The notes: a model not told the origin generated them from the sequence alone. A stretch of 64,000 nucleotides of DNA from Ohtaekwangia sp035628875 (GCA_035628875.1 DASPIZ010000020.1:44848-108847); one strand, 5' to 3'. Shown: positions 34,015 to 43,655, numbered from the stretch's first letter. Made by a program: numbers and translations.

Positions 34015-36675
34015 TTATCTGATTTGCTGACCGATGGTGAAGTGGAATTGTGATCCACTCACATCTGTTCTTCCCGGGAGCTTGTCGAAACCGTAGGCCC
34101 AATTTAACCCAATTAATCCAAATGCAGGCATAAAAATCCGGGCACCAAATCCTGCCGACTTATACATTGTAAACGGATTAAAGTCTTCGTAATTGTCCCA
34201 GTTATTTCCGGCCTCAACAAAACCGAATCCATAAATTGTAGCCGCGTTACCTGTTGTGACAGGATACCGTAGCTCGAGACCTAATTTATCGTAAGCCACA
34301 CCACCCAATTGCGAGGTGCTGTTTCCGGCCTGATAATCTGGGGGTGTTATAGAGTTATTTTCGTAACCGCGTAACCCAATAATTTCTTTACCCAGTACAA
34401 AGGAGTTAAATCCACCGGCGAGACCGTCACCGCCCAAAACGAATCTTTCAAAAGGGCCTATGCCTGTTCGTTTTGAGTATGAATTGATAAAACCAAAGTG
34501 GGCTTTAGCTTCCAGTACAAGTTTTTTACCTACAAGCGGCACGTAATACTTGGCATCAAACATTGTTTTGTAATACTCCTGCCATTTATTTCTCACTTCG
34601 GCCGTTGCATTTTCGTAGTTGATATCATTGAACTGCGAATATGGAGGCGTGAGGGTTATGCTTAATGAAAGCGATGAACCTTGCGATGGATACATCGGGT
34701 TATCGATACTGTTTCTTGAAAGCGTTGTGTTCAGGGTTATGGCATATGAAGAACAGTTATTACAGCCGAGGCCATAGTCAATGTTATCAAGCGTGAAGAC
34801 GCCAAACCCAAGTGAATTGGTAAGCGTGAAATAATTGTCCGGCCACTCCAGCAGACGGCCCAATCCAACGGATACGTTATGCGCTTTCAAGGCTGAACTA
34901 AAGTCATCGAACGAGAAATAGTTTCTCGACATACGAGAAATAGAATGCACGTAACTCACGCTTAATGATTGTGGTTTACGCCCACCTAACCAAGGCTCGG
35001 TAAATGATACCGAATAACTCTGGAAGCTTCTTCCATTAGCCTGGGCCCGTAATGAGAGCCGCTGGCCATCGCCCACTGGGAGGGGTCGCCACTTGTTAAA
35101 ATGTGGAATATTACGCAGCGAAAAGTTGTTAAACGTTAATCCAAGCGTTCCTACGAAGCCATAATACCCTCCCCAACCGCCGGAAAGTTCCACTTGGTCA
35201 TTGGATTGTTCCTCTACCTGCCATTCAATATCAACTGTTCCGTTGGCTTGGTTGGGTACCAGATTCTGGCCGATTTTATCTGCTGCGAAATAGCCCAGCT
35301 GTCCTAATTTTTGTTGAGTTCTTATGATGTCAGAACGACGGAATTTCTGGCCTGGAATCGTACTAAGTTCCCGTCGTATTACGTGATCGCTGGTTCGTGT
35401 ATTACCTGCAATGGTAACTTCATTAATTGTAGCCTGTTCGCCTTCAAAGATGCGCATCTCTACGTCGATCGAATCTCCTTCGACGGCAACTTCGACCGGG
35501 TTGATGCGGAAGAATAAATATCCATCATCCATGTAAAGGCCACTGATGTCCATTCCTTTAGGATTGAACTGAAGCTTTTTATCGATTAACTCTTTGTTGT
35601 ATACATCTCCTTTTGAAATGCCCAATACAGCATCAAGTTGCCGGTCTGTGTAAACATAGTTTCCTTTCCAGGCAATGTTTCTAAAGTAATACTTTGGCCC
35701 TTCGTATACCTTAAGATCAATATTGATTGTGGTATTGTTATAAGCGTATACGGTGTCGTGGACGATTTCCGCATCGCGATAACCTTTTGAGTTCATGAAT
35801 TCGATTACCATTTTCTTATCGTCTTCGTAATCGGATTGAATGAATTTGGAGCTCGTAAACAGATTTAGCTTTACATTATCATTCAGGAACTCCTTGAATT
35901 CTTTTTTGGTAACGGTATGGGAGGAATCAAAAAACCGACGGGGTTTAAGATCGAAAAGTGTTTTCAACAATGTACGGTGGAGTACAAACCTCGGGCGTTC
36001 GTGTGTGCCCTTCATTTTCTTCTTCAATTTGCTATCATCGATATTTTCATTTCCGACAAAAGAGATCTTGTTGATTTTGACTTTTGATTTGGGATTAACA
36101 GCAACCTTCAGGCGTATACCGTCACGGTTGAGTGTATCACTTTCCTGTGTAATCTTTACTTCTGTATTAAGGAATCCTTTTTTGACAAAGTATTTACGAA
36201 CAGCCAGCTCCGTATTTCGAACCATGGCATCGTTTACAATTTTTCCGCGGATCAATTTAAGGTCGTCTTTAAGGCCTGACTCCTGTGACTTGTTTATTCC
36301 TGTAAAATAGAAACCGGTAAGGCGTGGGCGCTCGGACAGCACAAGGCTGAGAAATACATTTTCACCTTCAATCTTATCTACCTGGATCGTAACATCGCCA
36401 ACCAATCCATGTTTCCAGAGGCTTCGAATCGCATTTGAAATAGCATCCCCAGGAATCTTTATTTTATCACCAATCTTTAATCCGGTTAAAGACACCATGG
36501 CGTTTTTATCCAATACGTTCAATCCTTTAACTTCAATTCCGGCAATAGTGTATTGCGTAGGTTTTGCATAGTTAAGTCCTGAATCAACGGCACCACGATC
36601 ACGGTTTTTTCGGAATTGAGCCCAGGTATCAGCCGCAGTACTTAAAAAAATAATCAGAATTAAAAGTTGTTTCAT
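34015..36675 (-). CDS. bamA: Outer-membrane protein assembly factor BamA
   Basis: An 886-residue outer-membrane protein. The signal peptide ends in AADTWAQ, then five POTRA domains (about 40-460), recognised by repeats such as VEGPKYYFRNIAWKGN and EGEQATINEVTIAGNTRT, and a C-terminal Omp85 beta-barrel with GGWGGYYGFVGT, FSLRNIP and the conserved GGDGLAG loop. It ends in FHFTIGQQIR, not the C-terminal Phe of E. coli BamA. It inserts outer-membrane proteins with the Skp-like chaperones encoded just after it. The ATG follows the uppS stop directly. Confidence 0.95.
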   Translation of the reverse strand: MKQLLILIIFLSTAADTWAQFRKNRDRGAVDSGLNYAKPTQYTIAGIEVKGLNVLDKNAMVSLTGLKIGDKIKIPGDAISNAIRSLWKHGLVGDVTIQVDKIEGENVFLSLVLSERPRLTGFYFTGINKSQESGLKDDLKLIRGKIVNDAMVRNTELAVRKYFVKKGFLNTEVKITQESDTLNRDGIRLKVAVNPKSKVKINKISFVGNENIDDSKLKKKMKGTHERPRFVLHRTLLKTLFDLKPRRFFDSSHTVTKKEFKEFLNDNVKLNLFTSSKFIQSDYEDDKKMVIEFMNSKGYRDAEIVHDTVYAYNNTTINIDLKVYEGPKYYFRNIAWKGNYVYTDRQLDAVLGISKGDVYNKELIDKKLQFNPKGMDISGLYMDDGYLFFRINPVEVAVEGDSIDVEMRIFEGEQATINEVTIAGNTRTSDHVIRRELSTIPGQKFRRSDIIRTQQKLGQLGYFAADKIGQNLVPNQANGTVDIEWQVEEQSNDQVELSGGWGGYYGFVGTLGLTFNNFSLRNIPHFNKWRPLPVGDGQRLSLRAQANGRSFQSYSVSFTEPWLGGRKPQSLSVSYVHSISRMSRNYFSFDDFSSALKAHNVSVGLGRLLEWPDNYFTLTNSLGFGVFTLDNIDYGLGCNNCSSYAITLNTTLSRNSIDNPMYPSQGSSLSLSITLTPPYSQFNDINYENATAEVRNKWQEYYKTMFDAKYYVPLVGKKLVLEAKAHFGFINSYSKRTGIGPFERFVLGGDGLAGGFNSFVLGKEIIGLRGYENNSITPPDYQAGNSTSQLGGVAYDKLGLELRYPVTTGNAATIYGFGFVEAGNNWDNYEDFNPFTMYKSAGFGARIFMPAFGLIGLNWAYGFDKLPGRTDVSGSQFHFTIGQQIR

Positions 36676-37428
36676 TCAACTAACAGGGTTCAATTGTTCG
36701 CTTGTCTTTCCAAATCTTCGTTCACGTTGCTGATAGGACCAGATGGCCTCATACAAGTGTTCCTTTCTAAAATCCGGCCACAAAGTTGGGGTAATGTATA
36801 ATTCCGTGTAGGCGATTTGCCAGAGAAGGAAATTACTAATTCTCATTTCACCACTGGTTCGGATCAATAACTCTGGATCTGGGATGCCTGAAGTTTCCAA
36901 ATAGTTTTCTATCGTGCGTTCATTTATTTCCGAACGCTTCATTTTTCCATTCTCGAGATCTTCTGCCAAGGCTTTAATTGCCTTTGTCATTTCCCAACGC
37001 CCGCTATAACTCAAAGCCATAATCAGGGTAAGTCCGGTATTGTTCTTTGTTTTTTCGATTGCCCATTTAAGGTTTTCCTGACAATCGTAGGGAAGGTGAG
37101 TGGTATCCCCGATGGTTTTCAACTTCACCTTATTTTCCATCAGGGTTTTGATTTCCTGTTTAACGGTATTCACCAACAACTCCATTAAACCGTCTATTTC
37201 GTCCTTAGGCCTGCTCCAGTTTTCTGTAGAGAATGCGTATAGGGTTAAATATTTTACACCAAGCTCTCCGCATCCTTCGGTAACATCGCGTACAGCCTGA
37301 ACTGCATTTCGGTGACCGAAAATCCGGAGCGCACCTTTTTTCTTAGCCCAGCGGCCATTGCCATCCATTATTACAGCGACATGCTGAGGCAATTTGTTGG
37401 GGTCAATATGTTCTTTAAAAGATGCCAC
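36676..37428 (-). CDS. uppS: Isoprenyl (undecaprenyl diphosphate) synthase UppS
   Basis: A 250-residue cis-prenyltransferase that extends farnesyl diphosphate to the C55 carrier for cell-wall and glycan synthesis. The catalytic aspartate lies in VIMDGNGRWA (19-28), with conserved FGHRNAVQAV, FSTENW and, near the C-terminus, LLIRTSGEMRISNFLLWQ and TPTLWPDF. It starts with GTG. No gap separates it from bamA. As the first enzyme of the carrier pathway in this cluster it links envelope lipid supply with outer-membrane assembly. Confidence 0.95.
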   Translation of the reverse strand: MASFKEHIDPNKLPQHVAVIMDGNGRWAKKKGALRIFGHRNAVQAVRDVTEGCGELGVKYLTLYAFSTENWSRPKDEIDGLMELLVNTVKQEIKTLMENKVKLKTIGDTTHLPYDCQENLKWAIEKTKNNTGLTLIMALSYSGRWEMTKAIKALAEDLENGKMKRSEINERTIENYLETSGIPDPELLIRTSGEMRISNFLLWQIAYTELYITPTLWPDFRKEHLYEAIWSYQQRERRFGKTSEQLNPVS

Positions 37429-37494
37429 GGGGCGTCAAAATTAGTAAAAAAGTAATGCAAATAGCGCCACAGGGTATGAAGATGTGAGAATGGA

Positions 37495-38181
37495 TTATTT
37501 ATAAGGATTTGTCGGACAGGGTATAGAGTAGAACGTGCGCGTAAGCGTTAACCCCAGGAAAAAATAATTGTCGTTATCGTTCGGATTTCCATACTGATAA
37601 TCTTTAAATCGCGGATCACCTGCAGAAATGTTGTCAAGATAATCGAACCAGGTTTTTCGAATGCCAAATTCCAGGGAGAAATACCACTTGGGATTGTAAA
37701 TGTATTTTACCCCGCCTCCAAACGGAATAGCCGCCTGAACATTACTATACTCGGTTGATTTTTCATTATTGCCTGAGATTCCGAACACACCAAGACCGGC
37801 AAAGAGATACGGTGTAAAACGGACAAACCGTTTTGTATCACGCCAATTCAGAAAATGATATTCCATCACGGTGGAGGCTTCAAATAAAAAGAGATCGAAA
37901 GAAGCATTTCGCTGATCAGCAAAGGCATCAATGGGTTTTTCTGAAGCACCGATCTTTCCGGCTGTAACGCCAGCTCGAAAGCTGACGACATTACTTAGGT
38001 TGGACCGGTAGAAGACTGTTCCAGCTGGCTTGGAATATTTGAAGTTATAGTACCGAACAAGGTCGCCGGTGTAATTAAAGGTTCCAAGACCAAAACCAAC
38101 TTCAGACCGTTGTGCAGAAGTAAATTGAACAGAAACCAGGAAAAGCAAGACAGACAGTGAGAGGGGAAATAGAAATCGCAT
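37495..38181 (-). CDS. DUF6089-type outer-membrane beta-barrel protein
   Basis: A 228-residue outer-membrane protein with a signal peptide ending TSAQ (about residue 23), then a beta-barrel with alternating aromatic strands: VGFGLGTFNYTGDLVRYYN, KPAGTVFYRSNL and RFTPYLFAGLGVFGI, typical of DUF6089-like porins of Bacteroidota. The closing segment DNDNYFFLGLTLTRTFYS looks like the terminal strand. It has no gap to the following DUF6089 gene (38182). The pair is probably assembled by BamA encoded nearby. Function unknown. Confidence 0.8.
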   Translation of the reverse strand: MRFLFPLSLSVLLFLVSVQFTSAQRSEVGFGLGTFNYTGDLVRYYNFKYSKPAGTVFYRSNLSNVVSFRAGVTAGKIGASEKPIDAFADQRNASFDLFLFEASTVMEYHFLNWRDTKRFVRFTPYLFAGLGVFGISGNNEKSTEYSNVQAAIPFGGGVKYIYNPKWYFSLEFGIRKTWFDYLDNISAGDPRFKDYQYGNPNDNDNYFFLGLTLTRTFYSIPCPTNPYK

Positions 38182-39261
38182 TTATCTGAATTTTGCCCGG
38201 TTGAATGTTTTACCAAAAATATAGGTCAATTTAAAAGTTGTTACCATGTAAGTATCCTTATCCTTAGCGTTTCCACGCCAGTTGTCTTTATGTTCTGCTC
38301 CATATCCTGAAACAACTGAATATGTTCCGCCTCCTGCTCTGTCGGATGTGTAAGTATGGAGCTGCCCTGGATTATTTCTAACTTCTGCTAATTCATTACC
38401 ACGGTACGACATGGCTTTTGCCAATTCGTCATTACCAAACACGCCCAGATCGACATAGTTTTGACTCACATCATCAATGTAATCTGTGAACAAATAACGA
38501 AAACCAAACTCAACAGAAAAATCCATGAGCTGATTTATTCTAAAACGCGCGCCAAGACCAAATGGTATAGCGAGTTGAATCAATTTATAAGGTTTAATGC
38601 CATGATTAGCATCCGACTTTTCAAGTTGTGCGTATTGACCTTCGGTACCGAGGTCACGCAGGTTAACCCATTCTCCGGCATTGCTAAAGCGCGTTACACC
38701 GTCAAGCTGGAATTGTGGCACTTGTGCCTGGGGGTTGTGATGGAATACGGCTAACCCCGCAAATGCATATGGTGTCCACTGGGCGCGATTGATATAAGTT
38801 GACTGGTTCTCAAACAAATCCATCGACGCCACAACTGATAGTTCTTTAACGCGATTTCTAAAGGACAGATTTCGGGTGTACCTAAAGAACGCATCGTTAT
38901 TATTTTTATCTGCAGATTCACCATCCGCCCCACGTAGCGTTCCATAAATAAACGATCCATTAAGCGTATAGCGCGGGCCAAACCTGTGCGAATAGTGTAA
39001 ACCTACTGCAGGTCGTGTGAACGAAAGGTCGGTACTTACGCGGCCAGGTCGTGGCGCAAGGTCACCATAGTAATTCAGCGCATTTAAAGAAAATCCAATT
39101 GTATTATAAACCTTGTCTTTGCCAAAGCCATACTTTTTACCCCTGTAGGTTTGAAGTCGTCGGTTGTTCTTCTTTATCTTGCTTCTGCTCATTTGGGCTG
39201 CCGCTTCCAAAGCACTTCCTAGTAAAAAAACGGCTAAGAGCACGTAAAAAATCTTTCTCAT
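38182..39261 (-). CDS. DUF6089-type outer-membrane beta-barrel protein, larger copy
   Basis: A 359-residue paralogue of the downstream gene, with signal peptide ending EAAAQ (about residue 22) and barrel strands YGFGKDKVYNTIGFSLNALN, RPAVGLHYSHRFGPRYTLNG, WTPYAFAGLAVFHHN and LAIPFGLGARFRINQLMDFS, ending in FKLTYIFGKTFNRAKFR. It is longer than its neighbour by an internal loop region. Both probably sit in the outer membrane as adhesin-like or scaffold barrels; function is unknown. The gap upstream (39262-39322) separates it from nadK. Confidence 0.8.
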   Translation of the reverse strand: MRKIFYVLLAVFLLGSALEAAAQMSRSKIKKNNRRLQTYRGKKYGFGKDKVYNTIGFSLNALNYYGDLAPRPGRVSTDLSFTRPAVGLHYSHRFGPRYTLNGSFIYGTLRGADGESADKNNNDAFFRYTRNLSFRNRVKELSVVASMDLFENQSTYINRAQWTPYAFAGLAVFHHNPQAQVPQFQLDGVTRFSNAGEWVNLRDLGTEGQYAQLEKSDANHGIKPYKLIQLAIPFGLGARFRINQLMDFSVEFGFRYLFTDYIDDVSQNYVDLGVFGNDELAKAMSYRGNELAEVRNNPGQLHTYTSDRAGGGTYSVVSGYGAEHKDNWRGNAKDKDTYMVTTFKLTYIFGKTFNRAKFR

Positions 39262-39322
39262 CAGAAATCCGGTAAAAAGCTATAGGTCAGTAATTTAACA
39301 AATATAATAAAATCATTCATAA

Positions 39323-40198
39323 TCAGTTGCGCACGTCAAGCCCCCAGTTGAGTTTGTGACGTAAGGTTTTAAAGTAATGTTGACCTTCCAGTTGAATTAG
39401 ATGCACTTTAAAGTCACCTTTTTTAACTTTCAGTTTAACACTTGCATCCACTGACGCGATGCGCGAATCCAGGGAGACCAAAAACCTTTTGCTTCTTCCT
39501 TCAATTTCAAAGGTAATTTCTGCAGTATCAGGAACGATTATGGGCCGAACCGTGAGATTATGTGGACTCACCGGCGTAATTACAAAATTGCCAGAGCGCG
39601 GAAAGATAAGTGGCCCTCCACAACTGAGTGAGTATCCGGTGGAACCGGTTGGTGTAGCAACAATAATTCCATCGGCCCAATACGAGTTTAAAAATTCACC
39701 ATCAATGAAGGTGTGGATCGTGATCATGGAAGAAGTATCCTTTTTCACTACCGTGAAGTCATTCAACGCAAAGTTAAGCGAATCAAAAAGTCCGGAACTG
39801 GTTTCGAGTTTTAGAATGGCCCGCTGATCAAGTGTATACATACCCGCGAGCACTTTCGTTAACGCCTGTTCTGTTTCCTCTTTGCTGATGGTAGAAAGAA
39901 ATCCTAATCTTCCGGTGTTTATACCCAGTACAGGAATTTCAAGACGTCCAATGTGAGTTACCGTTTCAAGCAATGTTCCATCTCCACCAATACTGATAAA
40001 AAGCTTCATGCGCTCAAGCGCCGGGCCTGGCTCATAGGTGGTATACTTAATATGTTTAAATGCCGTGGATTTAAGAAATGCATGGAACTTAGAGGAAACA
40101 AAAATTTCAACCTCCGCATCCTGTAATATCTCAAGAATACGGACTACCAAAGGAGCCGCCTGACGGTTAAATTCTTTTCCATGAACAGCAACTCGCAT
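39323..40198 (-). CDS. nadK: NAD kinase
   Basis: A 291-residue enzyme that phosphorylates NAD to NADP. The signature ISIGGDGTLLETV puts the catalytic GGDGT at 71-75, and the second motif TPTGSTGYSLSCGGPL and the segment FNKNYNDFT-like NFALNDFTVVK match the family. Length is normal. It lies on the same strand as the following OMP and envelope genes, with a 61-base gap, and 88 bases upstream of it is the CBS-domain gene. Such a gene order near uppS and bamA recurs in Bacteroidota, as far as I recall. Confidence 0.95.
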   Translation of the reverse strand: MRVAVHGKEFNRQAAPLVVRILEILQDAEVEIFVSSKFHAFLKSTAFKHIKYTTYEPGPALERMKLFISIGGDGTLLETVTHIGRLEIPVLGINTGRLGFLSTISKEETEQALTKVLAGMYTLDQRAILKLETSSGLFDSLNFALNDFTVVKKDTSSMITIHTFIDGEFLNSYWADGIIVATPTGSTGYSLSCGGPLIFPRSGNFVITPVSPHNLTVRPIIVPDTAEITFEIEGRSKRFLVSLDSRIASVDASVKLKVKKGDFKVHLIQLEGQHYFKTLRHKLNWGLDVRN

Positions 40199-40286
40199 AG
40201 CAGATACTTTCGGATAAGGTAAGGCCAGTATATTTCAAAATAGAATAAAGATAGAATCTGAAATCAACCAAACAAAGCCACTACGC

Positions 40287-40952
40287 TTAAATATCAAGAT
40301 AGCGAAGAAGCATATCAATGCGATCTTTTTCTCCCGCTACAGGTTTGTTTTCCTGATAGCGGCCTATCACTTTATAATTGAAACGTTCGAGGGTCGCGAC
40401 GATACGAGAGAGCTCAACTTGATTTATCTTTAAGGTAACCCGTATTTTCACCGGGTCAAGAGGGTCTTCTTTGATAACGCTGCTTAATATTTTTGCATGG
40501 TTTTCTTCAATGAGCCGGCTGATTTCTGATAAGGAATAATCGGCATGATTCATCGACAAAACGAGAATTCCTCCCGGCAACTGCACGGCTGCAGTCTGGG
40601 CGAATGATGTAAGGGTGTCTTGTACCGTGATAACACCGCCATAAGTTTGGTCATCATTTAACACCGCCACCATCTGTAACTTATTTTCAGCAGCGACCTT
40701 CAGGATGTCATAAAAGTGGGTGTTGGGGTGAACGTAGCAATTCAGGCCTACCAGGTTAAAATCCTTCACAACTTTTTCGATGTTGTTCGTCTCCAGGATT
40801 ATATTTTCAGAAATAAACCCGAGTAGTTTTCTATCTTCCACTACCGGCATGTACGTGCATCGGAATTCCTCCATCCACACAATGGCTTTGTGCGCATCGT
40901 CCGTACCCTTTAGGGGTGGAATCATGTGGTTTATGAGGTCTTCAGCAATCAC
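40287..40952 (-). CDS. CBS-domain and ACT-like protein
   Basis: A 221-residue cytoplasmic regulator-like protein. Two CBS motifs are seen: INHMIPPLKGTDDAHKAIVWM (residues 7-28) with CTYMPVVEDRKLLGFI (about 31-47), and YDILKVAAENKLQMVAVLNDD with GGVITVQDTL (about 80-111). The rest resembles an ACT fold (GGILVLSMNHADYSLSEISR to YKVIGRYQE, about 123-200). It may bind nucleotides and regulate another enzyme. It begins with GTG. It follows the alpha/beta hydrolase gene by nine bases. No partner is encoded beside it. Confidence 0.8.
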   Translation of the reverse strand: MIAEDLINHMIPPLKGTDDAHKAIVWMEEFRCTYMPVVEDRKLLGFISENIILETNNIEKVVKDFNLVGLNCYVHPNTHFYDILKVAAENKLQMVAVLNDDQTYGGVITVQDTLTSFAQTAAVQLPGGILVLSMNHADYSLSEISRLIEENHAKILSSVIKEDPLDPVKIRVTLKINQVELSRIVATLERFNYKVIGRYQENKPVAGEKDRIDMLLRYLDI

Positions 40953-40961
40953 GTTTTACTT

Positions 40962-41714
40962 TTAAGTAATCAGGAAATCTTCAACGATTTCATTAAACTT
41001 CTCCGGGTGTTCCATCATGGGCGCATGACTGCATTTATCAATAAATTTCAATCGCGAGTTCGGAATCAGACGGTTGAATTCATGGGCCACAATAGTTGGT
41101 GTAATGGTATCATTCAAACCCCATACCAATAATGTTGGCGTGGTGATTTTTGGAATTTCGTCCGCCATGTTGTTGCGCTGAGCCGATTTCGCTATGGCAA
41201 CAATGCGCATGCACTTGGGAATGCTGTTCGTGGTTTCAAAAACCTCGTCTACAAGCTCCTTTGTCGCAACGTTTGGATCGTAAAAAGTGTAGGAGACCCT
41301 CTCCTTTATGTACTGATAATTTCCCCGTTTGGGATAAGACCCTCCCATAGAATCTTCAAACAGGCCTGAACTTCCGGTTAAGATTAATTTTTTTACCAGC
41401 GGCCCGTTCTGTAAAGTATACAACAAGGCAATATGGCCGCCGAGGCTGTTTCCCATAATTATCAGGTTATCGAGGCTTTTGAAGGCAACAAAATCCTCCA
41501 CAAATTTTCGCAGTCCTTCAAGACCAGCTTCCTTGATGGGCATTTCGTAAATAGGCAACATGGGAATGACAACCCGGAAATTCTTTGAGAATCGGTTTAC
41601 AACGCCCTCCCAATTGCTTAATGCGCCAAATAAACCATGTAACAAGAGCAAAACCTGACCCTTGCCTTCATCCACAAACTTAAAACCGTTTTCTTCTTTA
41701 ATTGTAATGGCCAT
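40962..41714 (-). CDS. Alpha/beta hydrolase
   Basis: A 250-residue alpha/beta-fold hydrolase. The nucleophile elbow is GNSLGG, with Ser90; the acid is the aspartate in WGLNDTITP, and the histidine lies in KCSHAPMMEHPEKF. Oxyanion HGLFG occurs at 26-30. It has no signal peptide. It is adjacent to the CBS-domain gene (nine bases) and in the same direction. Substrate unknown; an esterase or MhpC-like hydrolase is the safest label. The start ATG is the first in frame. Confidence 0.85.
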   Translation of the reverse strand: MAITIKEENGFKFVDEGKGQVLLLLHGLFGALSNWEGVVNRFSKNFRVVIPMLPIYEMPIKEAGLEGLRKFVEDFVAFKSLDNLIIMGNSLGGHIALLYTLQNGPLVKKLILTGSSGLFEDSMGGSYPKRGNYQYIKERVSYTFYDPNVATKELVDEVFETTNSIPKCMRIVAIAKSAQRNNMADEIPKITTPTLLVWGLNDTITPTIVAHEFNRLIPNSRLKFIDKCSHAPMMEHPEKFNEIVEDFLIT

Positions 41715-41846
41715 GATCGGCTGTTTTTAATGCAGGAAAAGTAAACAAAAAAAATAGTCGGAATAAAGTTTATTGAAGGTTACATGGGTACATCACTAAA
41801 AATTTTGCCCGTGTCTTTACTCCATGTAATAAAATCGAAATAGTAA

Positions 41847-42344
41847 TTAAAAAATGCCACTGAAAAATGGGATCAAATCACCAATTGCCCGGATCACATC
41901 TGGGGCGAAGTTGGAGACCATCGGCCATATCCAGGAATTACTTGTCCATTCCGGTGGGAAATCTAACCTCAATGAATTGAAAATCCAAAGCATTATACTG
42001 ATCATAAACGCGGTGCGGATTAATCCGAGAAAAGCAGCGGCATATGGATCGGGTGGTCCCAGCAAGGGATCGTCGTATTTCTCGACAAGCAATCGGGCAA
42101 TGAGATTTACGCAGAAGAGCAGCAAAAAACACACAGCACCAAAAGAAATATACGGGAGTGCAAACGCGTCGATATAAAATTTTTGCTCCAGGGAAAGCAT
42201 CGCCAGATCCATTAGCTTAAACCCAAAGAGGACACCAAAAAAAATGATTAATAGTGAAAAAAGCTCTGCCCTGAAGCCATCGCGAAATCCACTGTAAGCT
42301 CCAACGAGAATAATAATCGAAAGTGTGAGGTCAACTTTACTCAA
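41847..42344 (-). CDS. CvpA family membrane protein
   Basis: A 165-residue protein with four predicted membrane helices, with the family start LTLSIIILVGAYSGFRDGFR and IRTAFMISIMLWIF. CvpA proteins are linked to colicin V production and to envelope stress responses, but their biochemistry is unclear. It starts with TTG, in a TTGA overlap with the stop of the yqeY gene, so translation of the two is coupled. The gap downstream to the alpha/beta hydrolase ORF is 132 bases upstream of that gene's start, without features that I can support. Confidence 0.8.
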   Translation of the reverse strand: MSKVDLTLSIIILVGAYSGFRDGFRAELFSLLIIFFGVLFGFKLMDLAMLSLEQKFYIDAFALPYISFGAVCFLLLFCVNLIARLLVEKYDDPLLGPPDPYAAAFLGLIRTAFMISIMLWIFNSLRLDFPPEWTSNSWIWPMVSNFAPDVIRAIGDLIPFFSGIF

Positions 42345-42793
42345 GAGGTCAGCAATTTTTTTACGAGTTCGGAAACAATTTTTCCATCGGCCTGTCCAGC
42401 CAGTTTCTTGGTTGCGGTACCCATTACCTTGCCCATATCCTGTGGCCCTGACGCGCCTGTTTCCGCTATGATTTTTTTCAACTCTGCTTCGACTTCATCT
42501 CCAGATAATTGTTTTGGTAAATACCGGTTAATTATTTCAAGTTGAGCCAGTTCTTTGTCGGCGAGGTCGTTCCTGCCCTGCTGGGCGAAAATGTCAGCTG
42601 ATTCTTTTCGTTGTTTTGCTGCTTTCATTAACAATTTATTCTCTACGTCCACAGCAACATCACCTGAACCACCCTTTTCTGTCTCAGCAAGCAAAATCAA
42701 CGACTTAATACTTCGTAATGCTTCAAGTTCTTCTTTCTGCCTCGCCAGCATGGCTTTTTTAATATCGTTATCAATTTGTTGTTTGAGACTCAT
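42341..42793 (-). CDS. GatB/YqeY domain protein
   Basis: A 150-residue, mostly helical protein, related to the C-terminal domain of GatB, the amidotransferase subunit that helps make Gln-tRNA or Asn-tRNA. The free-standing form (YqeY) is often encoded beside rpsU or dnaG. Seen: SLKQQIDNDIKKAM, RKESADIF, DLADKELAQLEIINRYLP, ASGPQDMGKVMG and GKIVSELVKKLL. Its end overlaps cvpA by four bases. Divergent to pdxJ with 69 bases between starts. Role unknown. Confidence 0.85.
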   Translation of the reverse strand: MSLKQQIDNDIKKAMLARQKEELEALRSIKSLILLAETEKGGSGDVAVDVENKLLMKAAKQRKESADIFAQQGRNDLADKELAQLEIINRYLPKQLSGDEVEAELKKIIAETGASGPQDMGKVMGTATKKLAGQADGKIVSELVKKLLTS

Positions 42794-42862
42794 ATTATTT
42801 TGTGATTATATTAAATTTCGACTCAAAATTAAAGATCTTATTTTCTTTGTAAAACAACTGCC

Positions 42863-43579
42863 GTGACCAGACTAAGCGTCAATATTAATAAAATTGCCAC
42901 ACTCCGAAATGCCCGTGGCGCAAATAATCCAGATGTTATCCAGGTGGCTCGCGATTGCGAACGATTTGGTGCTCAGGGAATCACTGTTCATCCAAGACCC
43001 GATGAGCGGCACATCCGGTTTGCCGATACGCTGGCCTTAAAAAGTGTTGTGACAACAGAATATAATATCGAAGGTTATCCGGATGAGAGATACCTCGAAA
43101 TAATCCACAAAACACGTCCGGCCCAGGCCACGCTCGTTCCGGATGCGCCTGACGCCATCACTTCCAACGCCGGGTGGAATACCGTCAAGCATAAAGCGTT
43201 TCTTTCGCACGTTATCGGTGAACTTAAAAAAATGGGGACACGCGTTTCAGTATTTGTTGATCCGGATTCTGTAATGGTAGAAGGCGCAGCAGACGCAGGG
43301 GCGGATCGCATTGAATTGTATACAGAACCTTATGCCGCGGCCTTTTTGACAGACCCTGATGCAGCGGTTATACCTTATGTCTTCTGCGCCCATAAAGCAC
43401 GTGAATTAGGATTAGGAATTAATGCAGGACACGATCTGGATTTAAACAACCTGAAGTTTCTAAAAGATCATATTCCGTTTCTGGATGAAGTGTCGATAGG
43501 CCATGCGTTGATCTGCGATGCACTCTATTTTGGCTTGGAAAACACGATTCAGTTATATTTAAGACAACTTCGTTCGTAA
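42863..43579 (+). CDS. pdxJ: Pyridoxine 5'-phosphate synthase PdxJ
   Basis: A 238-residue TIM-barrel enzyme. It condenses 1-deoxyxylulose-5-phosphate with 3-amino-2-oxopropyl phosphate to pyridoxine 5'-phosphate, the last ring-forming step of the DXP-dependent vitamin B6 route. Seen: SVNINKIATLRNARGANNPD, ITVHPRPDERHIR, FVDPDSVMV, ELYTEPYA and GINAGHDLDLNNL. It begins with GTG. The adjacent gene is yqeY, divergent. No other pdx gene is in the window. Confidence 0.95.
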   Translation: MTRLSVNINKIATLRNARGANNPDVIQVARDCERFGAQGITVHPRPDERHIRFADTLALKSVVTTEYNIEGYPDERYLEIIHKTRPAQATLVPDAPDAITSNAGWNTVKHKAFLSHVIGELKKMGTRVSVFVDPDSVMVEGAADAGADRIELYTEPYAAAFLTDPDAAVIPYVFCAHKARELGLGINAGHDLDLNNLKFLKDHIPFLDEVSIGHALICDALYFGLENTIQLYLRQLRS

Positions 43580-43604
43580 TCGCCGGCTACGAATACTATC
43601 TTTG
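43573..43604 (+). promoter_or_regulatory. Candidate Bacteroidota promoter of the TPM gene cluster
   Basis: TTCG (43573-43576), 20 bases, then TATCTTTG (43597-43604), an exact TAnnTTTG. The ATG of the first TPM gene is 51 bases beyond. The -33 element matches TTTG in three of four positions. Confidence 0.5.
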
Positions 43605-43655
43605 TCGGAATTTAACCGTTGATTTATCACCGGTTCAAAAAATTAAAAGCAATAC

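Noticed and set aside
43398..43410. A CACGTG in pdxJ as a further parS
   Set aside because: Only the central palindrome matches; the flanks are unlike parS.
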